Assembly: GCA_963653535.1 (NCBI GenBank)
Contig: CAVJWU010000031.1
Location: 1 to 17,609 of the forward strand
Origin: UBA3210 sp963653535
GTDB lineage: Bacteria; Bacillota_I; Bacilli_A; RFN20; CAG-449
Direction of reading: 5' to 3'
DNA: 17,609 nucleotides
In this document: one piece after another, positions 6,254-13,614 of the stretch
Layout of the letters: each line of letters starts with the position of its first letter
Position numbering within the stretch: position 1 is the first letter of the stretch
The notes under the pieces: generated by a model
The model's input: only the letters and a program-made list of their open reading frames with translations
What the model was told of the DNA's origin: nothing
Databases searched by the model: none
Translations under genes and position numbers: made by a program

Positions 6254-7210
6254 ATGAAAAAAATTGGAACAATATTAATCACAAGTTTATTACTAGGAGT
6301 AGGTGTTGTATCGTGTGGATCAACTTCTTCTACTTCCAGCGCAAAAGACAATAATTATGATGTAACAAAGGCTATTAAAGTTTATACTCGTGATACTTCA
6401 AGTGGTACTAGAGAAGGTTTTTTTGAAAAAATCAATTTAAAAGATGCCGCGAAAGATAATTCATTATTAGTAAACGGAGTCATTGAAACTTCCGGTAACG
6501 GAGATATGAAAACTAAAATTCAAAATGATGAATATGGTATCGGTTATATTTCACTTGGCTCATTAGATTCATCTTTAAATGGTTTAACTTATGAAGGAAT
6601 TAAACCAACAGAAGAAAATGTCTTAAATGGTACATATAAATTAACAAGAAACTTCAATTATATTACTAGAAAAGATGATAATTCCGTTCAAGGACAAATC
6701 ATTAAAGCTTTTGTCGCTTATATGGGAACTAAAGAAGGTAAAGCAACTATCGCTTCTGAATCAGGCATCGTTTCTATAACTAGTAGCGATAAATCATGGG
6801 ATGAAATAAAAGCAAACTATCCAGTATGCGCTCAAGATAATTCAAAAGTCACTGTTTATTTCGGCGGATCTACTTCAGTCGATAAAATTTGTTCTGCTTT
6901 AACACAAGAATTCTCCGCTAAATGTGGTAATTTTATCGCTAATCATAACCATACTGGTTCAGGTGACGCATATAAATACACTCAAGGAAGCGCGAAAGAT
7001 GACGCAGCTAAATTAGATATCGGTTTCTTATCAAGAGAAATTAAATTAACAGATTCAGAACCAGCAAGTGAAGGAACATATGGCAAAATTTGTGTTGATG
7101 CAATTGTCGCAGTCACTAATACAAAAAATCCACTTACAAGTATTACTGCAGATGATTTAAATAAAGTTTATACAGGTGTTTATACAAGATGGAGCGATCT
7201 AATCAAATAA
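6254..7210 (+). CDS. pstS: Phosphate-binding lipoprotein PstS, circularly permuted
   Basis: A 318-residue substrate-binding lipoprotein that captures phosphate outside the membrane for PstCAB. The signal peptide ends in the lipobox VVS-C21. The binding halves are in swapped order. Residues 41-175 match the usual C-terminal half: YTRDTSSGTREGFF (44-57, with R46, S50, G51 and T52 at phosphate-contact positions), YGIGYISLG (94-102), NGTYKLTRNFNYIT, and KAFVAYMGTKEGK. Residues 199-318 match the usual N-terminal half: VTVYFGGSTSV (199-209), TGSGDAY (234-240), LDIGFLSREIK (254-264), and a final VYTGVYTRWSDLIK, which in ordinary PstS leads directly into the SGTR half. No ligand motif is missing, so binding should be preserved. 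A tandem duplication with loss of the outer halves would explain it (inference). First gene of the operon; its last 22 bases overlap pstC. Confidence 0.9.
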   Translation: MKKIGTILITSLLLGVGVVSCGSTSSTSSAKDNNYDVTKAIKVYTRDTSSGTREGFFEKINLKDAAKDNSLLVNGVIETSGNGDMKTKIQNDEYGIGYISLGSLDSSLNGLTYEGIKPTEENVLNGTYKLTRNFNYITRKDDNSVQGQIIKAFVAYMGTKEGKATIASESGIVSITSSDKSWDEIKANYPVCAQDNSKVTVYFGGSTSVDKICSALTQEFSAKCGNFIANHNHTGSGDAYKYTQGSAKDDAAKLDIGFLSREIKLTDSEPASEGTYGKICVDAIVAVTNTKNPLTSITADDLNKVYTGVYTRWSDLIK

Positions 7211-8154
7211 TAAAAGAAAATATCGATAAGAAAATTAAAAATAAGACCACTTTAGATAAAATTATCAAAGTGGTCTTTACCCTAGGTGGATTATTATGTG
7301 CCTCAGTAATTGTCGTTGTTGTCATCTTTATTTTTATTAAAGGTCTAAAACCATTTATTAACACATATACAATCGACGGAGTGGAATATAGGGTTGACTT
7401 TTTTAAATTCTTATTTGGTAATACCTGGTTTAATTATCCAAATGTCTATGGAGCTGGCTATATCATTGTTAACACCATTTTCGTTACTTTGTTAAGTCTA
7501 GTAATCGCCGTACCTATTTCAATCTTAAGTGCTTTATTTATCGTTAGAATCGCCCCAAAATGCGTTAGTAAAATTCTTAATGCAGTAATTGAACTTCTTT
7601 CAAGCGTTCCATCAGTTATTTATGGAGTTTTTGGTTCTGGAGTCATAACTAATATAGTTAAAAACATCTCATCTTGGTTTAATTATCAATCAGCTGGAGG
7701 AGTTTCTACTTTATCGGCTGTTTTAGTTTTAGCCATCATGATTATACCAACAATAACTATGATATCAATTACTTCAATTAAAGCATGTAAACAAGATTAT
7801 ATTAAAGGTTCATTAGCCCTTGGTGCTTCACCAACTTATACGAACTTCCACGTTGTCTTAACAAGCGCGAAAGGTGGTATATTTTCTGGAATTATCTTAG
7901 GTGTCGGTCGAGCATTAGGAGAAGCTACCGCGGTAAGTATGGTCGCAGGAAACGCAAGTAACGGACCTACATTTAATCCTTTTGACATTACCAAAACTTT
8001 AACTTCTACGATGCTACAAGGTTTTTCAGAAACATCAGGTCTAGATTATGATATTAAATTTAGTATTGGTATTCTTCTTATTGTTGTTATCTTAGTCACT
8101 AACTTATTACTCAATCTTATCAAGAAGAAGATTGGAGGTAGTTATGCTCACTAA
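7189..8154 (+). CDS. pstC: Phosphate ABC transporter permease PstC
   Basis: 321 residues, one of the two membrane subunits of the Pst importer. A lysine-rich cytoplasmic N-terminus precedes the first membrane helix (about 27-51). After an external loop come the permease helices from about residue 90 on, including TIFVTLLSLVIAVPISILSALFIV and ELLSSVPSVIYGVFG. The cytoplasmic coupling loop (KGSLALGAS at 206-214) is followed by GVGRALGEATAVSMVAGN (238-255), a segment characteristic of PstC, and a last helix and basic tail. The ATG at 7189 lies inside the end of pstS and has only a weak upstream ribosome binding site, so translation is probably coupled to pstS. No better start exists downstream before the first helix. 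Codons 19-30 form a strong hairpin (7243-7277). Confidence 0.94.
   Translation: MERSNQIIKENIDKKIKNKTTLDKIIKVVFTLGGLLCASVIVVVVIFIFIKGLKPFINTYTIDGVEYRVDFFKFLFGNTWFNYPNVYGAGYIIVNTIFVTLLSLVIAVPISILSALFIVRIAPKCVSKILNAVIELLSSVPSVIYGVFGSGVITNIVKNISSWFNYQSAGGVSTLSAVLVLAIMIIPTITMISITSIKACKQDYIKGSLALGASPTYTNFHVVLTSAKGGIFSGIILGVGRALGEATAVSMVAGNASNGPTFNPFDITKTLTSTMLQGFSETSGLDYDIKFSIGILLIVVILVTNLLLNLIKKKIGGSYAH
7243..7277 (+). promoter_or_regulatory. Strong stem-loop inside the 5' end of pstC
   Basis: AAGACCACTTT (7243-7253) pairs perfectly with AAAGTGGTCTT (7267-7277), and an inner GATA/TATC stem closes the loop with one bulged A. It lies 33 bases after the pstS stop. Only TTTACCC follows, so it is not a good terminator. 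A role in shielding pstS mRNA or lowering pstC translation is inference. Confidence 0.6.
8134..8138 (+). promoter_or_regulatory. Ribosome binding site that sets the pstA start
   Basis: GGAGG ends five bases before ATG 8144. The in-frame TTG at 8132 overlaps this site and cannot be the start used with it. Confidence 0.85.
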
Positions 8155-9370
8155 AATAAAAGAATTTTATTCAAAAAAACAAAGAAAAATTAAAGATATC
8201 TTTTTACAATCTATCGCTTGGATATTCTCTAGTTTTGAAATAATAATCATTATTGGTATTTTAGTTTTCGTCTTTATTCATGGTGCGAGTAATTTATCAT
8301 TCAAAATGTTATTTTCAGATTATAATGTCACCGTTATTAATCTTAAATACGAAGGTGATATAACTCCTTATGAAAATAAATCGATTGAAGGTTCATTTTA
8401 TTCCTCAACTTGGGGAGTAGCTTTAAAAGATGAAACTAATAATGCAGGAGAAAATGTTGTTAAAATCGCTTATATTGAGCCTTCTTCACCATTTAAATAT
8501 TGTATTGATCAAACAAGTGGAGATATCACTTCTATCGAAGAAAATTATTGTATTACAAAAATAGTTTTAGAAGACGAAATAGGTAATGTCTATTATGGCT
8601 TTAGTAAAAATGGAGCTGAAAAAATGGCCAATACTCTTTCAAAAGGAACTAAAATAACTGATTTACAAGTTACTACTTCTGGAGGAGGAATTCGTGGTTC
8701 ATTAATAACAACTTTAATTCTAATCGCTTTAACTTTACTTATTTCCTTACCTTTAGGAATAATGGGGGCAATTTATCTATCAGAATATGCTCCAAAAAAT
8801 AAATTCACATTAGTCATTCGTTCAATGATTGATATGTCTAGTGGTATTCCTTCCATTATCTTTGGTTTAGTTGGTGCGGCAGTATTTATTCCTTTTTGTA
8901 ATAATGTCTTCTTCTCTTCTGGTTATTCAATTATCGCAGGAAGTTTAACATTATCTATTATGCTCCTACCATTAATTATTAGAACGACGGAAGAAGCTCT
9001 TCATAATATACCTGATTCATTAAGATCTGCTTCTTTAAGTTTAGGAGCTAGTAAAGTTCAAACAATTTTTAAAATTATTATTCCAAATGCATTAAGTGGT
9101 ATTTTAACTTCCACATTACTCGCGATTGGAAGAATTATTGGTGAATCCGCGGCTCTTATCTACGTTATGGGTACGATGATTAAAGATAAAATTATTATTA
9201 ATCAAGGTTCTTCTTCTCTTGCTGTTCATATTTGGAGAATCATGCAAGGAGAAAATCCTAATTATTCTCAAGCTTGTGCAATATCAATCATCATTCTTAT
9301 CGTAGTATTAATATTAAATATATTAGTTAAGTTTATTAGCAAAAAATTAAATAAATTCGAGGTGAAATAA
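8144..9370 (+). CDS. pstA: Phosphate ABC transporter permease PstA with a PDZ-like insertion
   Basis: 408 residues; ordinary PstA proteins have about 280-300. After the first helix (about 32-46) a soluble segment of about 120 residues (58-180) should lie outside the cell before the next helix (GSLITTLILIALTLLISLPL). It contains WGVALKD, then VVKIAYIEPSSP, SGDITSI and a long EKMANTLSKGTKITDL helix-strand stretch. This order is reminiscent of a PDZ domain, although sequence support is weak. The permease core is normal: AIYLSEYAP, DMSSGIPSIIFGLVGA, SLSLGASK in the coupling loop and GRIIGESAALIYVMGT, the counterpart of the PstA EAA region. It pairs with PstC to form the channel. Its last codon touches the pstB start. 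Confidence 0.93.
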   Translation: MLTKIKEFYSKKQRKIKDIFLQSIAWIFSSFEIIIIIGILVFVFIHGASNLSFKMLFSDYNVTVINLKYEGDITPYENKSIEGSFYSSTWGVALKDETNNAGENVVKIAYIEPSSPFKYCIDQTSGDITSIEENYCITKIVLEDEIGNVYYGFSKNGAEKMANTLSKGTKITDLQVTTSGGGIRGSLITTLILIALTLLISLPLGIMGAIYLSEYAPKNKFTLVIRSMIDMSSGIPSIIFGLVGAAVFIPFCNNVFFSSGYSIIAGSLTLSIMLLPLIIRTTEEALHNIPDSLRSASLSLGASKVQTIFKIIIPNALSGILTSTLLAIGRIIGESAALIYVMGTMIKDKIIINQGSSSLAVHIWRIMQGENPNYSQACAISIIILIVVLILNILVKFISKKLNKFEVK

Positions 9371-10126
9371 ATGGAAGAAAATATTATATTTCATATAGAA
9401 AATCTAAATTTACATTATGGAGAAAAACATGCGCTTAAAAATGTTTCTATCGATATTTTAAAAAATAAAGTCACAGCATTTATCGGTCCTTCTGGATGTG
9501 GTAAATCTACCTTACTTAGATGTTTAAATAAGATGAATGATTTAATCGATAATTGTAAGGTTGAAGGAACTTTAACTTATGATCATAAAGATGTAAAAAC
9601 AATTAATCCTATCTTATTAAGAACAGAAGTTGGGATGGTCTTTCAAAATCCTAATCCCTTTCCAATGTCAATATTTGATAATGTCGCATATGGACCACGT
9701 TGTCAGGGAATAAAAAAGAAACAAATATTAAATGAAATCGTGATTGACGCATTAAAAAAAGCCGCTCTTTACGATGAAGTAAAAGATCGTTTAAAAGATT
9801 CTGCACTAGGTTTATCTGGCGGACAACAACAAAGATTATGTATCGCGCGCACTATCGCGATGAATCCAAGCGTCATTCTAATGGATGAACCTACATCGGC
9901 TCTTGATCCAATTGCGACCTTAAAAATTGAAGAATTAATTGATGAATTAAAAAAAGATTATACGATTGTTATCGTTACTCACAACATGCAACAAGCAACA
10001 AGAATTAGTGATTATACAGCCTTTTTTATGCTAGGAGAAATTGTTGAATACAACGATACTGAGACACTATTTAAAGAACCTAAGAACAAGAAAACAGAAG
10101 ACTATATAACAGGAAGGTTTGGTTAA
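9371..10126 (+). CDS. pstB: Phosphate ABC transporter ATPase PstB
   Basis: A 251-residue cytoplasmic ATPase that powers phosphate import through PstCA. All ABC motifs are intact: Walker A GPSGCGKST (39-47), Q-loop MVFQNPNPFPMSIFDNVAYG (89-108; the NPFPMSIFDNVAYG part is diagnostic of PstB), signature LSGGQQQR (148-155), Walker B VILMDEPTSALDP (168-180) and the switch His in VTHNMQQA (H204). Length is normal for PstB. The ATG follows the pstA stop without a gap (TAAATG), with GAGGTG at 9359-9364 as ribosome binding site, so the two are translationally coupled. Next is phoU, one base after the stop codon. Confidence 0.98.
   Translation: MEENIIFHIENLNLHYGEKHALKNVSIDILKNKVTAFIGPSGCGKSTLLRCLNKMNDLIDNCKVEGTLTYDHKDVKTINPILLRTEVGMVFQNPNPFPMSIFDNVAYGPRCQGIKKKQILNEIVIDALKKAALYDEVKDRLKDSALGLSGGQQQRLCIARTIAMNPSVILMDEPTSALDPIATLKIEELIDELKKDYTIVIVTHNMQQATRISDYTAFFMLGEIVEYNDTETLFKEPKNKKTEDYITGRFG
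10111..10117 (+). promoter_or_regulatory. Ribosome binding site that sets the phoU start
   Basis: AGGAAGG within the end of pstB, ten bases before ATG 10128. The in-frame TTG at 10119 is only one base away and is not usable, so PhoU starts MKLEEEIENL. Confidence 0.75.
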
Positions 10127-10127
10127 T

Positions 10128-10769
10128 ATGAAGTTAGAAGAAGAAATTGAAAATTTAAATAAAATGCTTATTAAAATGGCTGATGTAGTCGAAACAAATT
10201 TAAAATTAGCTATCTCACTTTACGAAGGCTTTTCTGAGGAAAAAGTCTCATTAATTAATGATGATTTAGTCGATTTACATGAGCGATTAATCGAAGAAAC
10301 ATGTATGTCAATAATGCTTCGAGAAAGACCATACGCTAAAGACATGCGTAATGTCATCGGTATATTAAAATTAGTCGAAGATCTTGAACGTTTAGGAGAT
10401 CACGCCGAAGATATTGTCACATTCACAAACAAACTTAGTTCATGTCCTCATCATGAGCTAAAAGATTTAGATCTCATGATTGAAAAAAGTATGTCTATGG
10501 TTCATTCTTCAATTGATTCATTCATTAAGAAAGACCTATTAGAAGCGAGTGAAACAATAAAAAAAGATGATGAAGTAGATGCTCTTTATGAAGGTCTTTT
10601 AGAAGAAATAATTTCATTAGATGAAAAAAATATCGTCGATTCTTCTTTTGCAATTTATACTACTTTAGTAGTAAAATATTTAGAGAGAATTGCAGATCAC
10701 GCATCTAATATCGCGGAATGGGTTATCTATATTTTAAACGGATATCATAAAGATAAGCAAATCTTTTAG
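10128..10769 (+). CDS. phoU: Phosphate signalling regulator PhoU
   Basis: 213 residues, the usual PhoU length: two repeated three-helix bundles (about 8-100 and 113-205). Each repeat carries the conserved metal-cluster helix, EDLERLGDHAEDI (84-96) in the first and KYLERIADHASNI (183-195) in the second. PhoU is cytoplasmic and peripheral to the membrane. In known systems it links the state of the Pst transporter to PhoR and represses the regulon when phosphate is plentiful. Position directly after pstB and before phoP/phoR matches that role. The starting ATG lies one base after the pstB stop. No residues look unusual. Confidence 0.95.
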   Translation: MKLEEEIENLNKMLIKMADVVETNLKLAISLYEGFSEEKVSLINDDLVDLHERLIEETCMSIMLRERPYAKDMRNVIGILKLVEDLERLGDHAEDIVTFTNKLSSCPHHELKDLDLMIEKSMSMVHSSIDSFIKKDLLEASETIKKDDEVDALYEGLLEEIISLDEKNIVDSSFAIYTTLVVKYLERIADHASNIAEWVIYILNGYHKDKQIF

Positions 10770-10781
10770 TCGGGGGACCAT

Positions 10782-11456
10782 ATGGAAAATTATTTAATAT
10801 ATTCACTTGAAGATGATGAAGATATTTCTCTTATCATCAATAAAACCTTATCTCATCAAGGTTATGAAGTTAAAAGTTTTCTAAATGCAAAAGATTTTTT
10901 TCTCGCTTTTAATTCGTTAAAGCCAGACTTAATCTTATTAGATTTAATGTTACCTGATGTAAACGGCTATGATGTATTAAAGAAAATACGTAAAGATAAA
11001 GATAATGATCATATTGAAGTAATCATTTTAAGCGCGAAAAGTATGCTTATTAATAAAGTTGAAGGTCTTGATTTAGGCGCGGATGATTATATCACTAAAC
11101 CTTTTGATTTGCTTGAATTAATGTCTCGCGTTAATGCGCGATTAAGAAAACATAATAAATCAAACGCATTAATCTATGAAGATTTAACCTTAGATAAAAA
11201 TAAACATAATGTCACTTTAAAAAACACGGAAATAAATTTAACAAATAAAGAATTTGAAATCTTAGCCTTTTTATTAGAACACTTAGGTGAAGTAGTTTCT
11301 CGCGATAATTTATTATTTCACCTTTGGGGAAAAGATGATGCTTACGAATCAAGGACGATTGATATGCACATTAAAAGTTTAAGAATTAAACTAGATGATA
11401 AAGAAGGCAAACTTATTCAAACTATTTATGGAATAGGATATAAGATTGGAAAATGA
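10782..11456 (+). CDS. phoP: OmpR-family response regulator PhoP (PhoB-like)
   Basis: A 224-residue response regulator. The receiver domain (1-120) has the acidic pocket E10-D11-D12, phosphoacceptor D54 in LILLDLMLPDVNGYD, S84 in ILSAKS and K106 in ITKPFD. The C-terminal winged helix (about 128-222) has LTNKEFEILAFLLEHLGEVV and the recognition region SRTIDMHIKSLRIKL, then GYGIGYKIG-like wing sequence (residues 216-223 IYGIGYKI). Context, not sequence alone, assigns it to phosphate control: it follows phoU and is coupled to a PhoR-type kinase, and three PhoP-type repeats precede the operon. GGGGGA at 10772-10777 is the ribosome binding site. It ends in TGA overlapping the kinase start (ATGA). 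Confidence 0.92.
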   Translation: MENYLIYSLEDDEDISLIINKTLSHQGYEVKSFLNAKDFFLAFNSLKPDLILLDLMLPDVNGYDVLKKIRKDKDNDHIEVIILSAKSMLINKVEGLDLGADDYITKPFDLLELMSRVNARLRKHNKSNALIYEDLTLDKNKHNVTLKNTEINLTNKEFEILAFLLEHLGEVVSRDNLLFHLWGKDDAYESRTIDMHIKSLRIKLDDKEGKLIQTIYGIGYKIGK

Positions 11457-13111
11457 AAAAGAAATTAACTTTAACTAATATATTAATAACTATCACTTCG
11501 TTAACGATTTTGTTTTTAGTATCTTTATTTAGCGTTAAGCAAGTAAATGATAATAATGTTAAAGAAAATGCTGCGACATATTTAAAATTCGCGATGAATA
11601 TTTATGATGGAACTAATGAAGATACCTTAATATCTTATTTTCCAAGCGCAAATAAAATTAGAATTACTGTCATCGATTATAACGGCAAAGTTATCGCAGA
11701 TAATTTTAATCAAGATTACGATAGCTACGATAATCATCTAGAAAGAGAAGAAATTAAAAATTTAGGTAACGTTTTTTATCGATATTCAGATTCAACTAAA
11801 CAAGATATGGTTTATCTTGCTTTAAAAGATGATGGTCATTACTTAAGAGTTTCTTTCCCAAGTAAAAACGTCAATAAAATATTAGTTGAACTCGCTCTTT
11901 CTGGTATCATTACCGGCGTATTAATAAGTTTATTATCATATATTGTTTTTAGAAGAATCATCGTTATATCAAGTAAGCCTTTAGAAAATGAAGTAAAAGA
12001 ACTTTCTTCCTTAGTAGGAGATGAAAACAATATCGAAGGTGATGATATAGAAGCTTTATCGAGCGAAGTAACAAAGGTAAAGAAACTAATAAATGAAAAA
12101 ATAATTTCAATTGAACAAGAAAAATTAAAAAACCAATTTATCATCGATAATATTGGTCAAGGAATTATCCTATTTGATGAAAATTTAAATATCTTAAACT
12201 GCAACAGCATTGCTTTAGAAATTTTTAATATAGAAGATAGAAAAGAAAATTATCTCTATTTTATAAGAAGTTTAACGTTTCAAAAAGCTCTTGAAACATG
12301 CTTAAAAGACAAAGAAAACATTCAAATTGAAGAAATAATTAATGACAAGAAATATCAAATAACTCTAACAAGTGTTTCTTATAAAGACTCAACACTAAAA
12401 GCAATAAGTATGGTCTTATATGACATAACAAAAGAAAAGAAGATTCAAGAGATGAAACAAGATTTCTTTGCGAATGCTTCTCATGAGCTTAAATCCCCTT
12501 TAACAAGTATTATTGGTTATCAACAAATGATAGATCAAGGTATCTTAACTAATGAAAGTGAAATAAAAGAAGCAACTAAAAAAACGCTTCTCGAAGCTCA
12601 AAGAATGAACGCTTTAATTAAAGACATGTTAGAACTTTCTTTTTTAGAAAGTGAAGTTAAAGTTGAAACTAGTTCAACAAAAATTAAACCTATCATCTTA
12701 AATTCACTCTCATCATTAGAAAAAAGAATCATTGATAAAAACTTAACTATTACTACTTCTTTAGAAGATATTGAAGTTAATATTCCTTATCGAGATGTTG
12801 AACACTTAGTGAATAATCTAATTGAAAACGCAGTTAAATACAATAAAGAGCACGGAGAAATCAATATCGATTTAAGTTCTAAAAATAATTCTTTAATTAT
12901 TCAAGATACAGGTATTGGTATTGAAAAAGAAAACTTAGACCGCGTATTTGAACGTTTTTATCAAATCGATAAGTCACATACTAAAGGTAATGAAGGAACT
13001 GGCTTAGGTTTATCAATCGTTAGACATATATGCTTAAAATACAATATTGAAATAAAGTTAGAGTCTGAAATTAATGTTGGTTCAACATTTACCTTAAAAT
13101 TTCCTTCTTAA
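11453..13111 (+). CDS. phoR: PhoR-type sensor histidine kinase
   Basis: A 552-residue membrane kinase. Two helices (about 8-27 and 144-167) flank an external domain of about 115 residues. A linker is followed by a PAS domain (about 225-328, IIDNIGQGIILFDENLNIL through MVLYDITKEKK) and a HisKA domain with H344 in FFANASHELKSPLTSIIGY. The ATPase domain has the N box LVNNLIENAVKYN, G1 DTGIGI (485-490), the F box RVFERFYQID and G2 GTGLGL (515-520). HAMP is not obvious; the region between the second helix and PAS (168-222) may be a degenerate one. It should phosphorylate PhoP when the Pst system signals phosphate shortage. It overlaps phoP by four bases (ATGA), indicating coupled translation. No clear terminator follows it. 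The order TM-external-TM-PAS-HisKA-HATPase is that of PhoR. Confidence 0.93.
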   Translation: MKKKLTLTNILITITSLTILFLVSLFSVKQVNDNNVKENAATYLKFAMNIYDGTNEDTLISYFPSANKIRITVIDYNGKVIADNFNQDYDSYDNHLEREEIKNLGNVFYRYSDSTKQDMVYLALKDDGHYLRVSFPSKNVNKILVELALSGIITGVLISLLSYIVFRRIIVISSKPLENEVKELSSLVGDENNIEGDDIEALSSEVTKVKKLINEKIISIEQEKLKNQFIIDNIGQGIILFDENLNILNCNSIALEIFNIEDRKENYLYFIRSLTFQKALETCLKDKENIQIEEIINDKKYQITLTSVSYKDSTLKAISMVLYDITKEKKIQEMKQDFFANASHELKSPLTSIIGYQQMIDQGILTNESEIKEATKKTLLEAQRMNALIKDMLELSFLESEVKVETSSTKIKPIILNSLSSLEKRIIDKNLTITTSLEDIEVNIPYRDVEHLVNNLIENAVKYNKEHGEINIDLSSKNNSLIIQDTGIGIEKENLDRVFERFYQIDKSHTKGNEGTGLGLSIVRHICLKYNIEIKLESEINVGSTFTLKFPS

Positions 13112-13134
13112 TATTAATGAATCTACTAGGCATT

Positions 13135-13211
13135 AAATATTCATGTATATCAAAATGGAAATTAAATATATCAACATTTTTTACACGAATATTTTTTCTT
13201 ACGATATTATA
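13135..13211 (+). repeat. Palindromic MITE-like repeat, copy 1
   Basis: AAATATTCATGT (13135-13146) and ACACGAATATTT (13183-13194) are inverted repeats with one mismatch enclosing 36 bases. From 13150 to 13211 the sequence matches 13519-13581 with few changes and one indel. Small size, terminal inverted repeats and two local copies fit a short non-autonomous element, but target duplications are not evident. Confidence 0.5.
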
Positions 13212-13261
13212 CCTGACTTAGACGTTAAAATGAAAATGCAGTGTTAAATTTTAAAAGACTA

Positions 13262-13290
13262 GTTCTATAATTCTAACTGAATTTTAGAAC
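13262..13290 (+). other. Hairpin in the phoR-yhhN gap
   Basis: GTTCTATAATTC (13262-13273) pairs with GAATTTTAGAAC (13279-13290) with a single mismatch and a five-base loop. No T run follows directly, so it is at best a weak terminator for phoR. Confidence 0.35.
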
Positions 13291-13416
13291 ATAAGTTTGA
13301 TATTTGCTGTGTGTGAATTTCACCTCTTATATTGATTTAATGAATTATTCAAGATACAATTAATGCAGAATTAAGGACAAATACGTCGCTAATTCCGTAT
13401 TGAATGAGTAATTGTA

Positions 13417-13559
13417 ATGATAAATAGAAATATTATTTAGATTAGATAATTTCAAAAATGTGGGATGGTAACATTAAAGTTATCACTGGCATTAGAAGAT
13501 GCGCTAAATCTACATATTTCAAAATGGAAATTAAATATACCAACATTTTTCGTATGAAT
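13417..13559 (+). pseudogene. Relic of an AAA_14/DUF4143-type ATPase N-terminus
   Basis: From ATG 13458 the frame reads MWDGNIKVITGIRRCAKST, an almost perfect match to the family opening IKVITGIRRCGKST, the P-loop of DUF4143-type ATPases. The same frame upstream gives YYLD, a stop at 13444, then IISK, which fits the residues normally preceding that motif. A possible original start (ATG 13417, MINR) lies in another frame. One frameshift and one stop therefore separate the start from the P-loop. After residue 19 the homology ends where the second repeat copy begins (13519); the frame then runs into a stop at 13557-13559. The Gly before the P-loop Lys is Ala. Not functional. Confidence 0.65.
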
Positions 13560-13581
13560 ATTTTTTAATTGAGATATTATA
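13519..13581 (+). repeat. Palindromic repeat, copy 2 (left end missing)
   Basis: Matches 13150-13211 over about 63 bases, identical through the first 21 and clearly related to the end (GATATTATA). The left inverted repeat is absent. It interrupts the ATPase relic and reaches to just upstream of the yhhN-like gene, so it may contribute promoter sequence to it. Confidence 0.55.
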
Positions 13582-13597
13582 TTTTATTAAGTAAAAT
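13569..13597 (+). promoter_or_regulatory. Candidate promoter of the yhhN-pfp-dut-popT operon
   Basis: TTGAGA (13569-13574), a 17-base spacer and TAAAAT (13592-13597). The spacing is ideal, but the predicted start is only about 11 bases before the ATG at 13615, on top of the GAGG ribosome binding site. TATTAT at 13575-13580 is an alternative -10 with a poor -35. Confidence 0.35.
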
Positions 13598-13614
13598 ATA
13601 TTTGAGGTAAACGT

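Larger units (their letters stand above)
13112..13614. other. 503-base gap holding repeats and a gene relic
   Basis: Between phoR and the yhhN-like gene there is no intact gene. The stretch holds a palindromic element (13135-13194), a hairpin with a 12-bp stem and one mismatch (13262-13290), an ATPase relic (13417-13559) and a second copy of the palindromic element's body (13519-13581). I see no convincing terminator for phoR. Confidence 0.6.

Noticed and set aside
7243..7277. Intrinsic terminator between pstS and pstC
   Set aside because: The hairpin is strong, but the following sequence is TTTACCC, not a T run, and it lies inside pstC.
11839..12144. 101-codon minus-strand frame inside phoR
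   Set aside because: Shadow of the phoR coding sequence, low complexity, no ribosome binding site.
13135..13581. CRISPR array from the repeated segments after phoR
   Set aside because: Only two copies, about 370 bases apart, with a gene relic between them; no regular spacers and no cas genes.
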